Assembly: GCA_029216955.1 (NCBI GenBank)
Contig: JANAVB010031417.1
Location: forward strand, 16,626,033-16,690,032
Direction: 5' to 3'
Length of the DNA: 64,000 nucleotides
From: Iris pallida
Lineage: Eukaryota > Streptophyta > Magnoliopsida > Asparagales > Iridaceae
Part shown: in pieces, positions 24,810-38,876 of the stretch
How positions within the stretch are numbered: position 1 is the stretch's first letter
Layout of the letters: the number at the start of each line of letters is the position of its first letter
The notes under the pieces: generated by a model
Told to the model about the DNA's origin: nothing
The model's input: only the letters and a program-made list of their open reading frames with translations
Databases searched by the model: none
Position numbers and translations under genes: made by a program

Positions 24810-25101
24810 TTGCTGCACTCCGTGCAACCAACGACACATAATCATTCTCATAGCCACATAACACGCATCGTCTCACATATCGATCTGTTGCACTTCGTGC
24901 AACCAACAACATATATCTTCTCGTACTTCGTGCGACCAACAACACATAACTCCTTGCACTTCGTGCGATCGACTACACATATCGTTACACTTCATGCAAC
25001 CAACATCACCATATTCGTTGCACCTTATGCGACCAGCATTTCATAACTCGTTGCACTTCTGTTTCAACCAACATCCCATAACTCGTTGCACTTCGTGCAA
25101 C
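24810..25101. repeat. Chain of TTGCAC/GTGCAA hairpins
   Basis: Seven to eight units spaced 30-38 bp apart (stems near 24813, 24888, 24922, 24954, 24985, 25015, 25048, 25086). The best units read TTGCACTTCGTGCAACCAAC, a perfect 6-bp stem with a 3-base loop; others carry one or two changes, some compensated (TACTTCGTGCG is not). They lie about 220-500 bases downstream of the primer site on the element's RNA strand, where retroelement leader and packaging signals lie. Confidence 0.8.
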
Positions 25102-25320
25102 CAACACTCTCCGATGGCCCTCGGAGATAGCGTAATAGTCACGACATACTTGTGGCAGACGTACGCACTTAATATAGACTTATTGTATAGAACATCCAAT
25201 GTAGCGTCGAGAAGATCCATGAGCCATGCGGTTGCGGAAACAACTTAGAGTCAACTGAATTTCGATATCAAAGCAACTGAGGGTCAAAAAGATTCACGTA
25301 CGGTCCAAAGGATGGAACCG

Positions 25321-25331
25321 CTCTGATACCA
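25321..25331 (-). promoter_or_regulatory. Primer binding site of element D (initiator tRNA-Met)
   Basis: The minus strand reads TGGTATCAGAGCGGTTCC three bases after the LTR end GTGACA. TGGTATCAGAG matches the 3' end of plant initiator tRNA-Met and is the common primer site of plant LTR retrotransposons. Confidence 0.92.
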
Positions 25332-25334
25332 ACT

Positions 25335-27483
25335 TGTCACGCTCCGACCCGGAAAATCGCTCGTCCTCGCTAGATTTGACCCGAATCATCGTCCTCGCTG
25401 GGGCGTGATGCCGCACGAGCCTGGAGTACGCTCGTGCAAGGCAAGAGAACAGTTCACATAGTGACTATCTCAAATTCATAACATAAGCAGCGGAAGGAAA
25501 ACAAAGTATAACACAAGAATCTCTTTTATTCATAATGAACTGAAAATTACAAAGGCTCTGAATAGCCCAACATACATGCCAATTGGCTACAACGCTCATG
25601 ATCTCTCTAGCTCACAAAGGATTTTATTGTTCCATACATTATGCCTCTTTATAGCCACCAAGTAGTCCTCGGCCGAACATCTCCATGTCGCAAGTCCGAT
25701 CGCATATGCGGTAGCTCCTCTTGAACACCAAGGACTCCATGTCTCGGCACGTCCAAGCCAAGCTCCGCCCCGCGCCGATCATAACCTGACCTGCACATAA
25801 ACTAGTGGAGGATTAGTGCTTTCGTCCTCGCTTCGTACTGATCAAGACCCGCTCGCACCCAAACCAAACACTAATTCATTTAGTGAAACATGCATCTTAA
25901 TTTGTGATCTTTCTATTTAGCCTTAGGATCAGTTTCATAGCAAAACTTAACATAGCACATTATCGTAAATGTGTCCAATACCGTATTCCTGCAGCAGATA
26001 CAGTTAGGCATAATAGGAACATAAACATAGTGATCATGCACATTTCGTCCCATTTTCCTTAGCCTGCAGTGGTTAGAACTTAACATAAGCAAACATACGA
26101 TTCGTATCAACCGACCAATCATAAACGTAAACATATGCATAATGGGTGGCAGGCCCTGCGCCTACACCCAGCTCTCATCTCAGCCCACCGGCCCTATCTA
26201 TATGAAGGTTACGGTGTTTCGCACCGTAATGGACTTGGCATCTCTTATGTGTAAGCCTAAAATCGCTTCGATACAGGTTGCTAGTCCAGTATCCGAAGGA
26301 TCCCAAACTTACGGATATCATAGCTTATCACAGCATTGGACGGTCGCAATCCGTCCGAATGTTGTGTACCATAAATACCACACATAATTTCCTCCTAGGC
26401 CGAACGGTCCCGGCGCCCCGGCGTAATCATTCGAGGGAAGCCGTACCCGTGCACAGGCAATCCGAGTCCATTGACCATGCAATACGTACCGTAGCATACA
26501 AGTCATATCGTCCAACCAATCTCATGTTCCATAAACATAGTCCCGCACCATAAACATATTCGCGTCTCATAACATAATCCACCATTCATATGGGGAGCTC
26601 CGTCGGCGTTATGCCCCAACACATCCTTATTGATGCACGACGTCCAACGACTTAGTCATCTCGTACTCATATTCATGCGTCCCGTTCATAATGTTATTCG
26701 CATAGCCTACCTCCGTATTTACTTAGTCATTACGTAGCTTAAGTGCACAAAGGCACGCTCAGCACCATAATCAATGTTCTACGCCTAGAGTTCAATGTTC
26801 TCGGAGCCGTGCACGTGGTGCACAACTCAATATTGTCTTTCAATGTTCTACCATCACCGCCCTACCGCGACTCGTACACATGATGCACGTCGCTTCAATG
26901 TTTTGATTGTTCAATGTTCTATCTTAGTGTTCAACGCATACTTAGACCTCTCGTCGCCGAGCCACGCTCGCTAACTCGATAACATATTACGCATACCATA
27001 ACATATTTTATTAGACGTAAAGGAATAGGGAGAGAGAGTCAAGAACCCGCCCACCTTAAGCCGATACGCCTTGTCGTTTCGCTGAGTTGAAGCGTCTCGC
27101 TTCCATAATTCGGTCGCATAGCTAACTCCCGGACTTAGCCATTCCTTTGCTCTACTCGATTGATTTGGCCTATCATGCCCATGCCATAATCTGTTGCAAG
27201 GCCACAATTTGGTTTCGCGGACACTTCATTGCATAAGGTAAAATGTCGACCTCTTATCGTCCAGCGTAAAAGCATAGCCTGCACACCAGATCAACTAAAA
27301 TCAGCACTTTTTCAAATGGGACTTATCCTTTGCATCGATTCAATTCATAGATTCCAACCGACTCAAAGCTTACCTTTGGCCAACGTAACTCTTGCATCGA
27401 TTCGCATCGATACTTCATCGGGTCAACGAAACTCTTCGAGTCAACGACTCATCATAATGCACCGTGCGGAGCGGGGTATTACA
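25335..27483 (-). repeat. Element D 5' LTR (right copy)
   Basis: 2149 bp, partner of 19852-21999. It is the 5' LTR because the primer binding site adjoins its left end. Confidence 0.93.
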
Positions 27484-27629
27484 GGAACCACCCGTTCCCG
27501 CTTGATACCTTAGAGGTTAGTTTCGATCGTAGCCTTAGTCATTTGTTGCATTGCTTGCTATGTTAGAAAATTGTGGGGTCTTCATTCCTTGTGAATTTCG
27601 AGGACGAAATTTTTCAAGGAAGGAAGACT
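27484..27629 (+). other. Element C 3' end of internal region and polypurine tract
   Basis: GGAAC (27484-27488) is the second copy of the element D target site. Past it, the pol frame of C continues for five codons (PPVPA) to TGA. TTTCGAGGACGAAATTTTT at about 27598-27616 and the purine run AAGGAAGGAAGA lead into the LTR at 27630. This is the standard layout before a plant Ty3/gypsy 3' LTR. Confidence 0.85.
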
Positions 27630-28133
27630 TGTCAACCCATGATTTTCAATTTTTGTTTAATTAGTGTTAATTAAATTATTAATGTCATATTTAGTCTTAA
27701 AATATTTTAATATGATTTTAGAAATTTTTCTACAATTTTTAAAATGATTTTTAAATAAGTTTTAATAGCTAAAATATTATTTTGCAATTTATTGAAATAT
27801 TTTAAGGTAGTTTTGCAATTTATTAAAATATTTTAATAGCTGTTTGTAATATTTAGAATTGTTTAGAAGTCAATTTGTAATTAACAAATTGTTTTAAATG
27901 TCGGGTTGCAATTTTATTTTGCATTTAGACATTGTTAGGGTCTTTTTACAAATTCCTAAATCCTGGGGGGGCCTAACTGCTAAACTACCAAACCCCCCCC
28001 CCCCCAGATCACTCTCTCTCTCTCCTTCCAACTGCTCCCTGCCCGACGACTGACCGACGACTCGACGCCGACCTGCCCCCGCCATTTTCGGCCAGCACGA
28101 CGCCCCAACCGACCTCCCTTCCCTATAAAACAA

Positions 28134-28140
28134 AACCCTA
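28134..28140 (+). promoter_or_regulatory. Probable TATA box of element C LTR
   Basis: TATAAAA within CTTCCCTATAAAACAAAACC, in the sense orientation of the element, followed by a C/A-rich leader. Confidence 0.5.
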
Positions 28141-28752
28141 GACTCAGCCCTAACCCTAGAACAACCCCCCGACCACCATCGACGCCCCACAACCTTCTTC
28201 CCCAAACCCCTAACCGGAACCCTAACTCCGGCCATCTACCCAGCACCGCTTCCCCGACATTCGCCACCCCCATCCACCACCGTCAACAAGTTCGTCGTGA
28301 CAAGGCGAGTCGATCGCCACCACTCCGCCGCGACGACGACGCCTCCTCCGCCGTCCAGCTCACTCGAAACCCCCCCCCCCCCCGAAGTCGGACACGTACG
28401 TGTCAGTTTGTTTTTCGTGTCCTATTGTGTCTCGTTTTCACTTATGGGACTCGCCAACACACAACGACTCTATTGGTGAGTGTGGACACAGCAAACCCGT
28501 GTCGTGCGTGTCGTAAATGACCCAGACACTTAGACTCCTGTGTCCCTAACTGTCAGGACACAGGATTGTTTTATCGTTTTTTTATATATATATTAACTAA
28601 AACCTAAATAAATTAACCAAAACCCTAACCCTAACACAACGCTCGGCCTGACCCCCTGGCTAGCCCGACCCAGAGGGCCGAGTTCGAACCCTCCCCCCCC
28701 TCCCCCCGGGCTGTTATTTCTTTTCTTTTTCCTTTTTTGTTTTATTTATTGT

Positions 28753-29222
<470 letters not shown>

Positions 29223-31136
29223 CATAACTATTTAGTCTCTATACTTTACGTAATATTGTACATATATTGTACTTTAATATACATAAATATACTTGTCATA
29301 TTTATATGACTACTATGTATAATTTTACCTTGTTAAAATATTAATATTTATTATGTATTTTTACATCTTTGTATTTTTGTGTATTTTAATTACTGCAACC
29401 ATTTGGTGTCCAAGCCTAGCATGGGTTTTTGGACACAAATGTGTTTTTCACACATTTAAGACTTGTACAAGTCATATTGGACTTGATTTATGGCCTTGGA
29501 TCCTGTATTTGAACTCTGGTCCAATTATGTACATGGACAAAATACGCAGATAATTAATTATTTAATTTCAGATTGTGTACCATGCTATTTTTGAATTTCT
29601 AAAAAAACTTTAATTGCTGTTAAAATTCTAGAAAAATAGTATTTAGATACTATGTTAATTTAGCTAATTTATCATAATTTTTACAGTATTTAATTTACAG
29701 TTTTGCCACTGTTTTGGCATATGAAACCAGAACTCACTTTCTGTGTACTTAGGAAAACTGATTTTTATAAAATACTTGTACTGGTTAATAAATTCCAAAA
29801 AAATTATAATAAATTTCTATAATTAACAAGGATCATTTTGGTACTTTATTTTATGTAAAATTGAGCTTTTTGTCTATCTCAAAAATTGTTGGAACACAAT
29901 ATACATTTGATTTATTTATTAAATAATTATGACTTGCAACTTTTTGTGTTATTTTGAGTTATGGCCGTATTGAACCTCATCCCACACTAGTGTAAAGACC
30001 CTAGTATGTTATTTATAGTATTGTGACACCCCACATTGGTCTCATATGCTAAAATTATCATTTTGGCTAGGTGCCCAGTCACAAGTCGTGTTGCACCAAT
30101 TAGTGTCTTAGTGTGCTAGCTTAGTGTAAAAACTAAGTTTATGTATTTATTTCTACAGTGACGAGTTACCAGGCATCTATAGCATTTTTAACGCAGCTTG
30201 CTTTGCTAGAGGCAAGTACTTTCTACGAACTTTACATACTGCTATAACAATAAACTGTGAATTACCAACCATGTTAAATGCTGATCCTTGGGATAGCAAG
30301 TTAAAACCTTACATGTTGTATTACTTCTAGTCTCTGCCATGTTTAGGACAGTTTTCATATCTCTCACATGTTTAAACAACGGGTTTAAGGGGAAAACTGT
30401 CAGTAGTGTACGTGATCATGACCCCCTTCTCCGTATGTATTTACCGAGCACCGCTACATTCTATATGTAACCTTGCCGTATGTCTGATCCCGCGTTTGCG
30501 TATGGATATACGCCGATGCCGTTAAGGGTACGTATGTACGCTTCAGAAAATTGGCATGTACCACAGTACATCCTGATTACCTATTGACCGATCACTCACC
30601 TACTGCAGTTTTCAAGCTTTAAAACAGTAAATTATTGCCATGTAACAAAAACTGGAATAAACATGATATGTCATTTCTTTTTCTCACATGATCAGTATTA
30701 TATGTTTGTTAGATTCAATACTTGCTCCCGTCCTGACATGATAACGTTGTAGGTATTCTTACTGAGGAGGAGTTGCTCTGTGACCCATATTATGGAGATA
30801 CTGCCGAGGACCAGGCTTTGCCTTACGAGGATGTTCCTGCGGGAAAACTCGTCTAGTTTGCGTAGTTGCTTGGGATATTTAGAGTAGTCATGTATTAGAC
30901 TACGTATTTTGTAACTGGACATGTATCCAGTTTTATATTTCATACTTGTACCTGGACTTATTACTTTATGAGACGACTTTTGTGTTTCTAGCATTTATGA
31001 CTTTTATTCACTTATAGAACTGTTAGCACATTTAGTCTTATCTTGTTATCTCTAGAACATCTTATTGCGCTTTATCTCAAGCACAGGCTGGACATGACTC
31101 GGCCCGGCCCAACAATTTGGGTAGCGGGTCGTGACA

Positions 31137-33059
31137 AAAGGGGTGAGAAATAGTGTTTGGACAACACCATTCACAATGTTACATTTGGAGAAAAAAATTC
31201 CAACCCGTATGTTATAACTTAGCTTTCTAAAAGCAAAAAAAAAAAAAAAAAAACCGCTTTTCTGAAAGAGGTTTTCCAAGAAACTGGGTCCCACACCCCA
31301 AAGTCCCAACCTTCTTTCTCTCTCCTCTTTTTTATTTTCTGAAGCTCTTCTCTCCTCAGCAGCACCACACCCCTCCACCGCCCACGAGCTCTGCTGCGAC
31401 CGCCGCAAGCTCGTGGGCCTCCGCCGCGAACTTTTCCGTCGCGACCGCCCACGAGCAACATCGCGATCGACGCGACCGCCTCCAGCAAACGCAACGAACG
31501 CCGCAACGCCGCGACCGCCTCCAGCAAACCCTCACCACCGTCGGTGGTGCCTCCCTCTTCCCCAGCTCCTCCCACCACCGTCGTCGTAGACGCGGGACAA
31601 CGGAATAAAAAATTGACACAGGAACAAAAATTCGTTGGTGGACACATGAACAAAAAATCGTGGACATAGGAACAAAAGGTCGTGGACAAAAAAAAAAGAT
31701 ATGTGGTGGATATGTGTGTCGGATACAAAAATTTATTTCTTGGACACAATTCGACATAGTCGGACACGAAACAGTGTGGACACAGTTAAAAAATAACTTT
31801 CTAAAAATATTTTACCAAATAGAATATTCATTTTTTTCCTCTTAAAAATCACTTTCCAAATAAAAGTAACCAAACGCAAAACTAAAATTTCTTTACTTAG
31901 AAAACAACTTTATAACTTACTTTCAGAAAACTGATTTCAGAACAAAATTTCAGAAAGTCTATCATAACGGACCCTAATCGTCGTTACACCTCAACAGTGT
32001 GGAACGAATATTGTCTTCAGGACATTGAACCAAGTTTAAATATCCATCTCGGTCAAATTATTTATTTATATTATTTATAGCCTTATTTATATTCTTAACT
32101 ATATAAAATCGGGACTGCTATTTGGCCCGCGGGCGGGCCAGCCCGCCCGCCACGTGGCCCTCTCCCATTGGCCAGTCAATGGCGCGGACCCTATGCTAAC
32201 AGGGGGGGCCAATGGGAGAGTGCCACGCAGGCGGACGGGCTGGCCCGCCTGCGGGCAAGAAAACATTTCCGATATAAAATACATAGTAGTAGATAACAGT
32301 GAGAACAAGTGACACTTGTGTATAGAAAAAGTCGCCCAAATCAAGCCCCACATGCAGTTTTTCCTGCTGACGCCGGCATTCGCAATACAATGTATAAAAA
32401 TTAATTTCAAATATAATATAATTATAATTATTTCTTTTTTGACTGGTATTTGATTATAATTCTAACTTAGGGTATATTAAACAGTAAAAATAGTCTAACC
32501 GAAAAAAAAGTGAATAAACCAATTCAAATATCGGTTCGATTTGCGACTAATTTTGATTAGATTTTGGTTTTGGATTACATACATAGGGCATTTTGGGTGT
32601 TACAATAAACTTCGATTTTCACAGTTTCTTAACACTCAAAGTCAACAAAAAAAAAAAAAAAAGTCTTCATATTTGGCAGTCATTCTTCCTCTTCTTCTTC
32701 CACAGACGCTCTCTTGAAAGTGAAAAGGAAAAAGAAAGAGAAAGAGGAAGACCATTCTCTTGTTTTCTTCGACCGCCCCTCTCGACAACAAAGACGTCTT
32801 TCTCTCTGTTCCTATTGGTAGCCTCCCCCTCCTCCTCCTCCTCAAAATTTCCGTCTCCGCGTGGATTTTTTCTTTACGGTCTTTGCTTCTGGCGCTTGGA
32901 TCCCTGCGTCTTGAGACAGCTGGGCGTGGTTTCCTGTATAAAAATCGGATTTTGGGAAGTGGGCTGCTCTCAGAATCTCATCTTTGGCTTCGAAAAGAGA
33001 GGAGTTGTTGTTAGTGCCGAAAAGAAAAGGGAAAAAAAAAACTCCTTTTGGGTTTTATT
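31137..33059. other. Spacer between element C and the PP2C gene
   Basis: 31137-31980 looks like a small non-autonomous DNA element: AT-rich ends with weakly inverted similarity (GTTATAACTTAGCTTTCTAA near 31210 and the complement of CTATCATAAC near 31962) around a GC-rich core (31360-31590) with a repeated GCGACCGCCTCCAGCAAAC. A foldback lies at 32121-32258. The CT-rich stretch from about 32685 to 33059 is probably the 5' UTR of the PP2C gene. I see no clear TATA box; no other gene is supported. Confidence 0.5.
32121..32258. repeat. GC-rich foldback (about 52-bp arms)
   Basis: Arms 32121-32173 and 32207-32258 are inverted copies with a few mismatches (GGCCAATGGGAGAG, GCCACG, GGGCTGGCCCGCC match in order) around a 33-base loop. 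It stands out as a GC island in AT-rich DNA and could form a long hairpin RNA. It may be a miniature element or a small-RNA precursor; I see no target-site duplication. Confidence 0.8.
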
Positions 33060-36000
33060 ATGGCTTGGGGGTGCTGCTTCAAGCCTTCCAATTCTCAGGT
33101 GAGCGTTGGTCTGTCCCAAATATCTGTAGTTAAATCAGTCGATCGGTTTATGTTTGTTTAGTGATTCGTTGGAGAAATGAATTTGTTGGGATTTATAGTA
33201 CGATGGTGTTAGGAATACTATTATACTAGTCCTTTCTTGATATAAAGTCTGTCCCTTGATATGCTTCTACTGTGGTTGTTGAATTAATTGTTTCTTGATA
33301 TAAAGTGTCTCTTGATATGCTTCTACTGTGGTTGTTGAATTAATTGGTACTAGTGTACATGTACGTGCAAACATAAGGTCAGCTACCCTCTTCCCCAGAT
33401 GACTATTTATGTGTGTGCTTTCTTTTTACAGTGCCAAGGAATTCTAAGTACGAATTTTATTTTATTTTTAAATTTTTCTATTCAGAATAATAACCTTTGG
33501 AGTAAGGACAGAAAATTTTATTACCATTGGAATATGAAAGATTGTATGGAAGGAGGAGGCTTTATAGCTTGTAAATTTTATTACTTTGACTCTAAACATA
33601 AATGACATTTAAGTTGACATAATAACATCATGTTTATAAAATACTCAAGGGTATTTTAAGAATTCAAAAGTTTCACCACCATGTTTTCCTATTAGATAGT
33701 AGAATATATTTAGAGAAGGTTTTTATTTTAGATGAGTGGTCTCTGCTGAATATGTTGATCTCATAGGTAAATTTGAGTAACTCCCCCTTTGTTAGACATC
33801 ACTCAGCATGATTGAAATAGTTTGTATTCACATTGCTTTTCACAAAACTATAAAGCCACGACTATAACAATGGCTCTTACAACCCTTTTACAACTGCCGA
33901 GGCAGTTGCTAATTGGGTCCCCTCTCCCTACCCCCACCCCACCCCACATGGGGAGAAGGTGACCCAATAAGCAACTGCCACGTAGGCAGGTTTAAGAGGG
34001 TTGTAAAGGAAATGGTTGTAGTCATAGCATTGCCATTCACAAAACCACTCTCGTGGTTTTAGGTTGGATGAAAATGACACGGGGCAACCTTGAGTGGAAG
34101 GGTGAACATCCATCCTAGTTTTGGTGGGTGAACAAAAATGGACTCAAAAGAGCATCCTCGGGACTCATTGCAGTGGTGGATAATTGCATCCCTGTGTGGT
34201 TTTAGCGTTCTGCGTTAATGTTTTATATACGTTTTCCCCACTTTTTTGATGTACCAAAAAAGAAAGAAAAAAACCAACCCGCTTACTCTGCACTTGTGCA
34301 GGACATATCTTTTATTATTCCAACATGCCCTAACAGTTTTAATACCCTTCTATGGTTAGAGCTGGATTCATCATGTGTACTTTATTTAATGTGCTTGAAA
34401 TATGTAAGTTAGAACCGCCGTTGCCCTCATTCTTAGTTGGCTTCAGGATTGTGTTTGTCTAAAATTTAGATATGGCACTAGTGGAATTTGTGCTGAAATT
34501 CGCTGCACTGCGTTATGGTTGGCAAGATTCAGTGCACATAACACTCCAAGTTCCAATTGATTAGAGAGGGTTACACAATCATGAAGATCCAGCAAATATG
34601 TAGGAGTATATTTGAGGGGACAGTGATTCTAGTGATGTTAAATGATTATTTTTCCCTTTTTTCTTTTGGCTTTATGTCCGTAGATATTCGATATGTTACT
34701 TTATCTGTTTATCATATGAGGAACTCTACGTTCTTGTATTAGAACATTAGCATTGCAATATTCAATATGCATAAGCACCAAATTGCTGCAGCTGCTCTAT
34801 TCTGTTATGCAAGGATCATAATTTTACTCGATTCATATAGGTCAGTTTGCGTGGCTGTTAGCTATTATGTTCAGTACAATGGCTGGTAAGAATAAGTGAA
34901 GGTTTCTAGATTTACATTTGCCTTAAGTTAGCTGTGATTTAGCTGGCAGATAAATCAATATCAAGTGCTGGGAAAGGTAGAAGCTCTCAAGGTGTGACGA
35001 ACATTACCTATGGATTCAGCCTAGTGAAAGGGAAGGCAAATCATCCTATGGAGGATTACCATGTCGCAAAATTCATTCATATTAAGGGCCAAGAGCTTGG
35101 TTTATTTGCCGTCTTTGATGGACATTTGGGTGACAGTGTGCCAGCCTACTTGCAGAAGCATCTGTTTGCAAATATACTAAATGAGGTTAGTCATATGGTG
35201 TTTATGAGATAGAAACAAAAAAATTCTCACTCGTTAAAGGTGTACTCATATGTGGTTTTCTGTTCTAGGAAGAATTCTGGACTCATCCGGATAGAGCCAT
35301 TTCAAAGGCTTATGACAAGACTGATAAGGATATTCTTTCTCATAATCCCGATCTGGGAGGTGGTGGATCAACTGCTGTTACTGCAATTCTAATAGACGCT
35401 ACAAAGTTGTGGATAGCAAATGTTGGTGATTCACGAGCTGTGCTTGTGAAAGGTGGAGAGGTTATCCAAATGACAATTGATCATGAACCAAGCACTGAGC
35501 GCGGGAGCATTGAGACAAGAGGTGGCTTTGTTTCCAACGTGCCAGGTTCTGCCTACAGCACTCTTCTCTAGGAACTATTTTTATCACATTTTTTCCTCCC
35601 AAGTAAGAAACCATAAACGCGTGTTCACTCTATTTCTTTTGGGGGAATGCCAAGTGAAAGATTCATTGATAAACTACTTCTAACTTCTCACAGAATACTA
35701 GTTAACCTATCTATTAGTAAATAAATTGACACCAAATAAATTCACTTCGAGCCTCCTATAGTGGGATAGTTGTTGCGGAAATTGATGGAAATAAATGCGG
35801 AATTACGTTTATCTAAAGATAAATGGAGACTTGAGTCAAGCTTTAGAATTGTGGTGTCGGGTTGCAAAATATTAATTTCTAAACCGCTTAAAAATCTGCT
35901 TTAACCCACTTAAAATTTCACGACGATAGTTTTTGTACTGGCTGATGTACCATATTGAGTGTTACAAATCGAAATGGAAAGTTTATTGCACATAACTTGT

Positions 36001-38804
36001 CCCTTTCAATTGTTTATAGGTTGTACTTTACCACATAAAAGGATACATATCATGTATGTACATAAGATACTGACAACAGTTGTGGCAGTTAAGCTAAATT
36101 TCAGGATTTGTGCTATTGATATCAGAACCGGTTACAAATCTTATCATATGAGTATCATTATAGGCAATTTTAGCTGTTTCAGGTAAGAGTTTTTGGTTTT
36201 GGAAGGAAGGAAATAATCAAACAAACAAATAAATAAATAAAAACCTTATTTGATACATCTAGGCTTGAATATTTTGTATTATTTGTTATTTTTTATACTT
36301 TTGAATGGAATGATATTCAACATTGTTAAATCATCCATCCACAATAAATATTTTGTTTATTTACTTACTTTTAGACTATGTACACCGTAAGTTATAGTTT
36401 TGGAAGGAATAATGGTTACAATATGTAGGTAATGAATCTTGTTGACATACTATAGCAAGTCCGTCTTCTGCACGATCACATTATTTGTGTCAATACTGTT
36501 TTTTCATGTACTATATTTTCTTTTAATTTTATTTGCTGAATTAACAGGAAAAAAGCCTCAATATCGGCCAGATCAGAAGGACAAAAAGTGATGATTTGGC
36601 TGATACACATCCGGCGATATGGCAAAGCTTATCAGTCGCGCAATCTTATTATTAAGTAACCAGACATGGACCAATTGCGTAATAAAACCACTTAAGACAA
36701 CACTAGGTTACTACTAACTACCCGAGTCAATTATCAGGCTAGTTGTTGATCCCAAACTTACAGAGGAAAGACAAAATTCAGAGAGCTACAGATACGAAGT
36801 GTGGAAATGAAAGAAAATTTAAGAGAGAGAATTGTAAGACTCCTAAACTTTTCTTGAGTGGGACATCTCCTACACATTTCCTTGTTTCTCTGAATTACCT
36901 ATTTATACTACTAGGGACAGGTACAATGACTGAAGTAAAAGAGTTACAAGACTTTGAAGACTGGCACCATAAATTGGACACGAGACCAAATACATATGGA
37001 AAACTTCCTTGCTGTAAACTCCCTGCTTATCTTTTTTGTTTGTCCCTTTGATCCTTTTCGACTCAAATTTTCTTCCCTTCTAGTCTTTCTTCTTCATCCT
37101 CCATTGATGAACGACACTTAAGAATATCCCAGCTTCAATGGTCACTTTGAACTCCAAAGAGATCTAGAGTGAAGTTTTTAGGTTTTGCTTGGAGAGACAC
37201 ATAAGATATTACTTAAAGTCTCTTATTTTATGAGGTTTCCCAACCATAATTGGATTCTCAATAGGACTCCTAACACCAGTCCATCTCAAACTCTGAGCCC
37301 CATGTGAAAAATAATCCAAAAGTCCCTAAAGTCCATATTTAATCCAACCTGAGCTAATTTAACTCAGATAAGGAATCTCTACTGTTGCTATCTGCACACG
37401 ACTCTAACTCATGTAGCTCAATTTCAACTCTAGTTTCTGGAACATCTTGGTTCATCACGAAGAGGTACTACCTGTTTTACTGCCCACTTGTCAGTTTGGA
37501 ACACAAACACACTTAACTTGATTTGGTTGTCCATTCTGTTTACCAGTTCTTTGGGCTTTGATCCGACTTTGTGTGGCCTCCAGTCCAAAGATGACCTCTA
37601 AAGATTGAGAGGATCTTCCTGGATAAGTTGCATAGTAGCTAATATCAATTATGTTGATGATTTTGTGGGTAGGCAATGGTTGATTGTGGCAACCAAGTAG
37701 CTTTGCGTATTGCTTGGCCCAAATATTAGTAGTCACTTTTAGGAAGCTGCCATTGCCAAATGACATGTATATACTTTGGTGCTCCCCTGCATAATGGAAG
37801 CAGTGCGTTGCAAGTAAAACCTGTACTCACCTCATGAAAATTTGGCATGGACTCTAAAATTTCCAATATTGACGTTGTAAATCATGAAAGATTGTGTGAA
37901 CTGCTTTCATGTTGCTTGTGATGATTAGATTGTGTTCTAGTATTGTGCTCTTCCTTATATTTAGTTGGTTTGCTTTACACAAAGGTTCATGTCAAAATGC
38001 TAAGATCCGGATATTATTTATTTGGTTTGTCATGTAAAATTTCTTATTTACTAAGTATTTGTAATTATCAGGAGATGTGCCAAGAGTGAACGGCCAACTG
38101 GCTGTTTCTAGAGCTTTCGGTGACAGGAGTCTTAAGTTGCACCTTCGATCAGATCCCGATATCCGAGCTGAAGAGGCCAATTCAGACACAGAACTCCTGA
38201 TACTTGCGAGCGATGGAATCTGGAAGGTTGCAAATTATTGCCTACTACTAATTGCTGCTCTCTCTCTCTCAGCATTGCTGCTCGTCTCATCTGAAGTTAA
38301 AAACATTAATGATATAAATACATTGACCCTCCTATGTTTCACGAGTATTACAGGGACTACCCCTATTCTGAAAATAATTATACTGACCGTCCGTCTCCTT
38401 TATAAATTTTAGAAACATCAGGATGGTCAGTGTTATAACCAAGTTTCTATAGAAAATATAAACTATAGGAGTGGTCCGTGTAATTAGTTTTCAAGTGAGA
38501 ACTGTTTCTGTAATAAGTGTAAAACATAGGTGTAGTCTATGTTGTCACAGGCGACGCCTAGGCGGCCTAGGCGTGGCGGAGAGGGCTCATCTCGACCTGA
38601 ATTTTTTTTTTCTGTGTGAGGCGATCCGCCTTGGATCGACTAGAGGAAAAAGAAAGGCGCCTTGCATAATGCATATTGCTTATTGCTTATTAGTTAAACT
38701 ACATATTTATTGTATATATAATTATTGTATACAATAAATATTAGTTAAACTCCGCCTTGCTTGATGTTTATTGCTTATTAATTATACTATATATTATTGT
38801 ATAC

Positions 38805-38876
<72 letters not shown>

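Larger units (their letters stand above)
22000..25334 (-). other. Element D internal region, no recognisable coding sequence
   Basis: No frame on either strand exceeds about 110 codons and no gag, protease, RT or integrase motif is seen. The left end carries TTCGAGGACGAAC on the minus strand but a poor purine tract before the 3' LTR. The region is rich in CG and TCG-containing words, unlike the AT-rich LTRs of A and C. It holds a hairpin chain (24810-25101) and two GGTAT/ATACC palindromes at about 24300 and 24374. Confidence 0.75.
19852..27483 (-). mobile_element. Element D: non-autonomous LTR retrotransposon (LARD-like) nested in element C
   Basis: Two direct repeats of about 2.15 kb (19852-21999 and 25335-27483) flank a 3.3-kb internal region with no long ORF. 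The 5-bp GGAAC lies outside both ends (19847-19851 and 27484-27488), proving insertion into the end of element C's pol. The primer site for initiator tRNA-Met (TGGTATCAGAG) beside the right LTR shows the element reads on the minus strand. Long LTRs and a non-coding interior fit a large retrotransposon derivative that depends on other elements for proteins. Confidence 0.93.

Noticed and set aside
24810..25101. CRISPR-like look of the regularly spaced hairpins
   Set aside because: Plant nuclear DNA inside an LTR retrotransposon; spacers are near-repeats, no cas genes.
28617..28640. Telomere-like AAAACCCTAACCCTAACAC
   Set aside because: Only about two units inside an LTR; common by chance in C/A-rich leaders, not an interstitial telomere.
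31195..31980. Possible complete TIR element between element C and PP2C
   Set aside because: End similarity is weak and I found no target-site duplication, so it is described only as spacer.
32593..33102. 169-codon plus-strand ORF over the PP2C start
   Set aside because: It reads through the CT-rich 5' UTR in another frame and across the first donor site; the exon-based model explains the region better.
33060..34960. Alternative PP2C acceptor at 34950 (GGCAG|AT)
   Set aside because: It breaks the frame from the ATG exon; the acceptor before 34943 keeps it.
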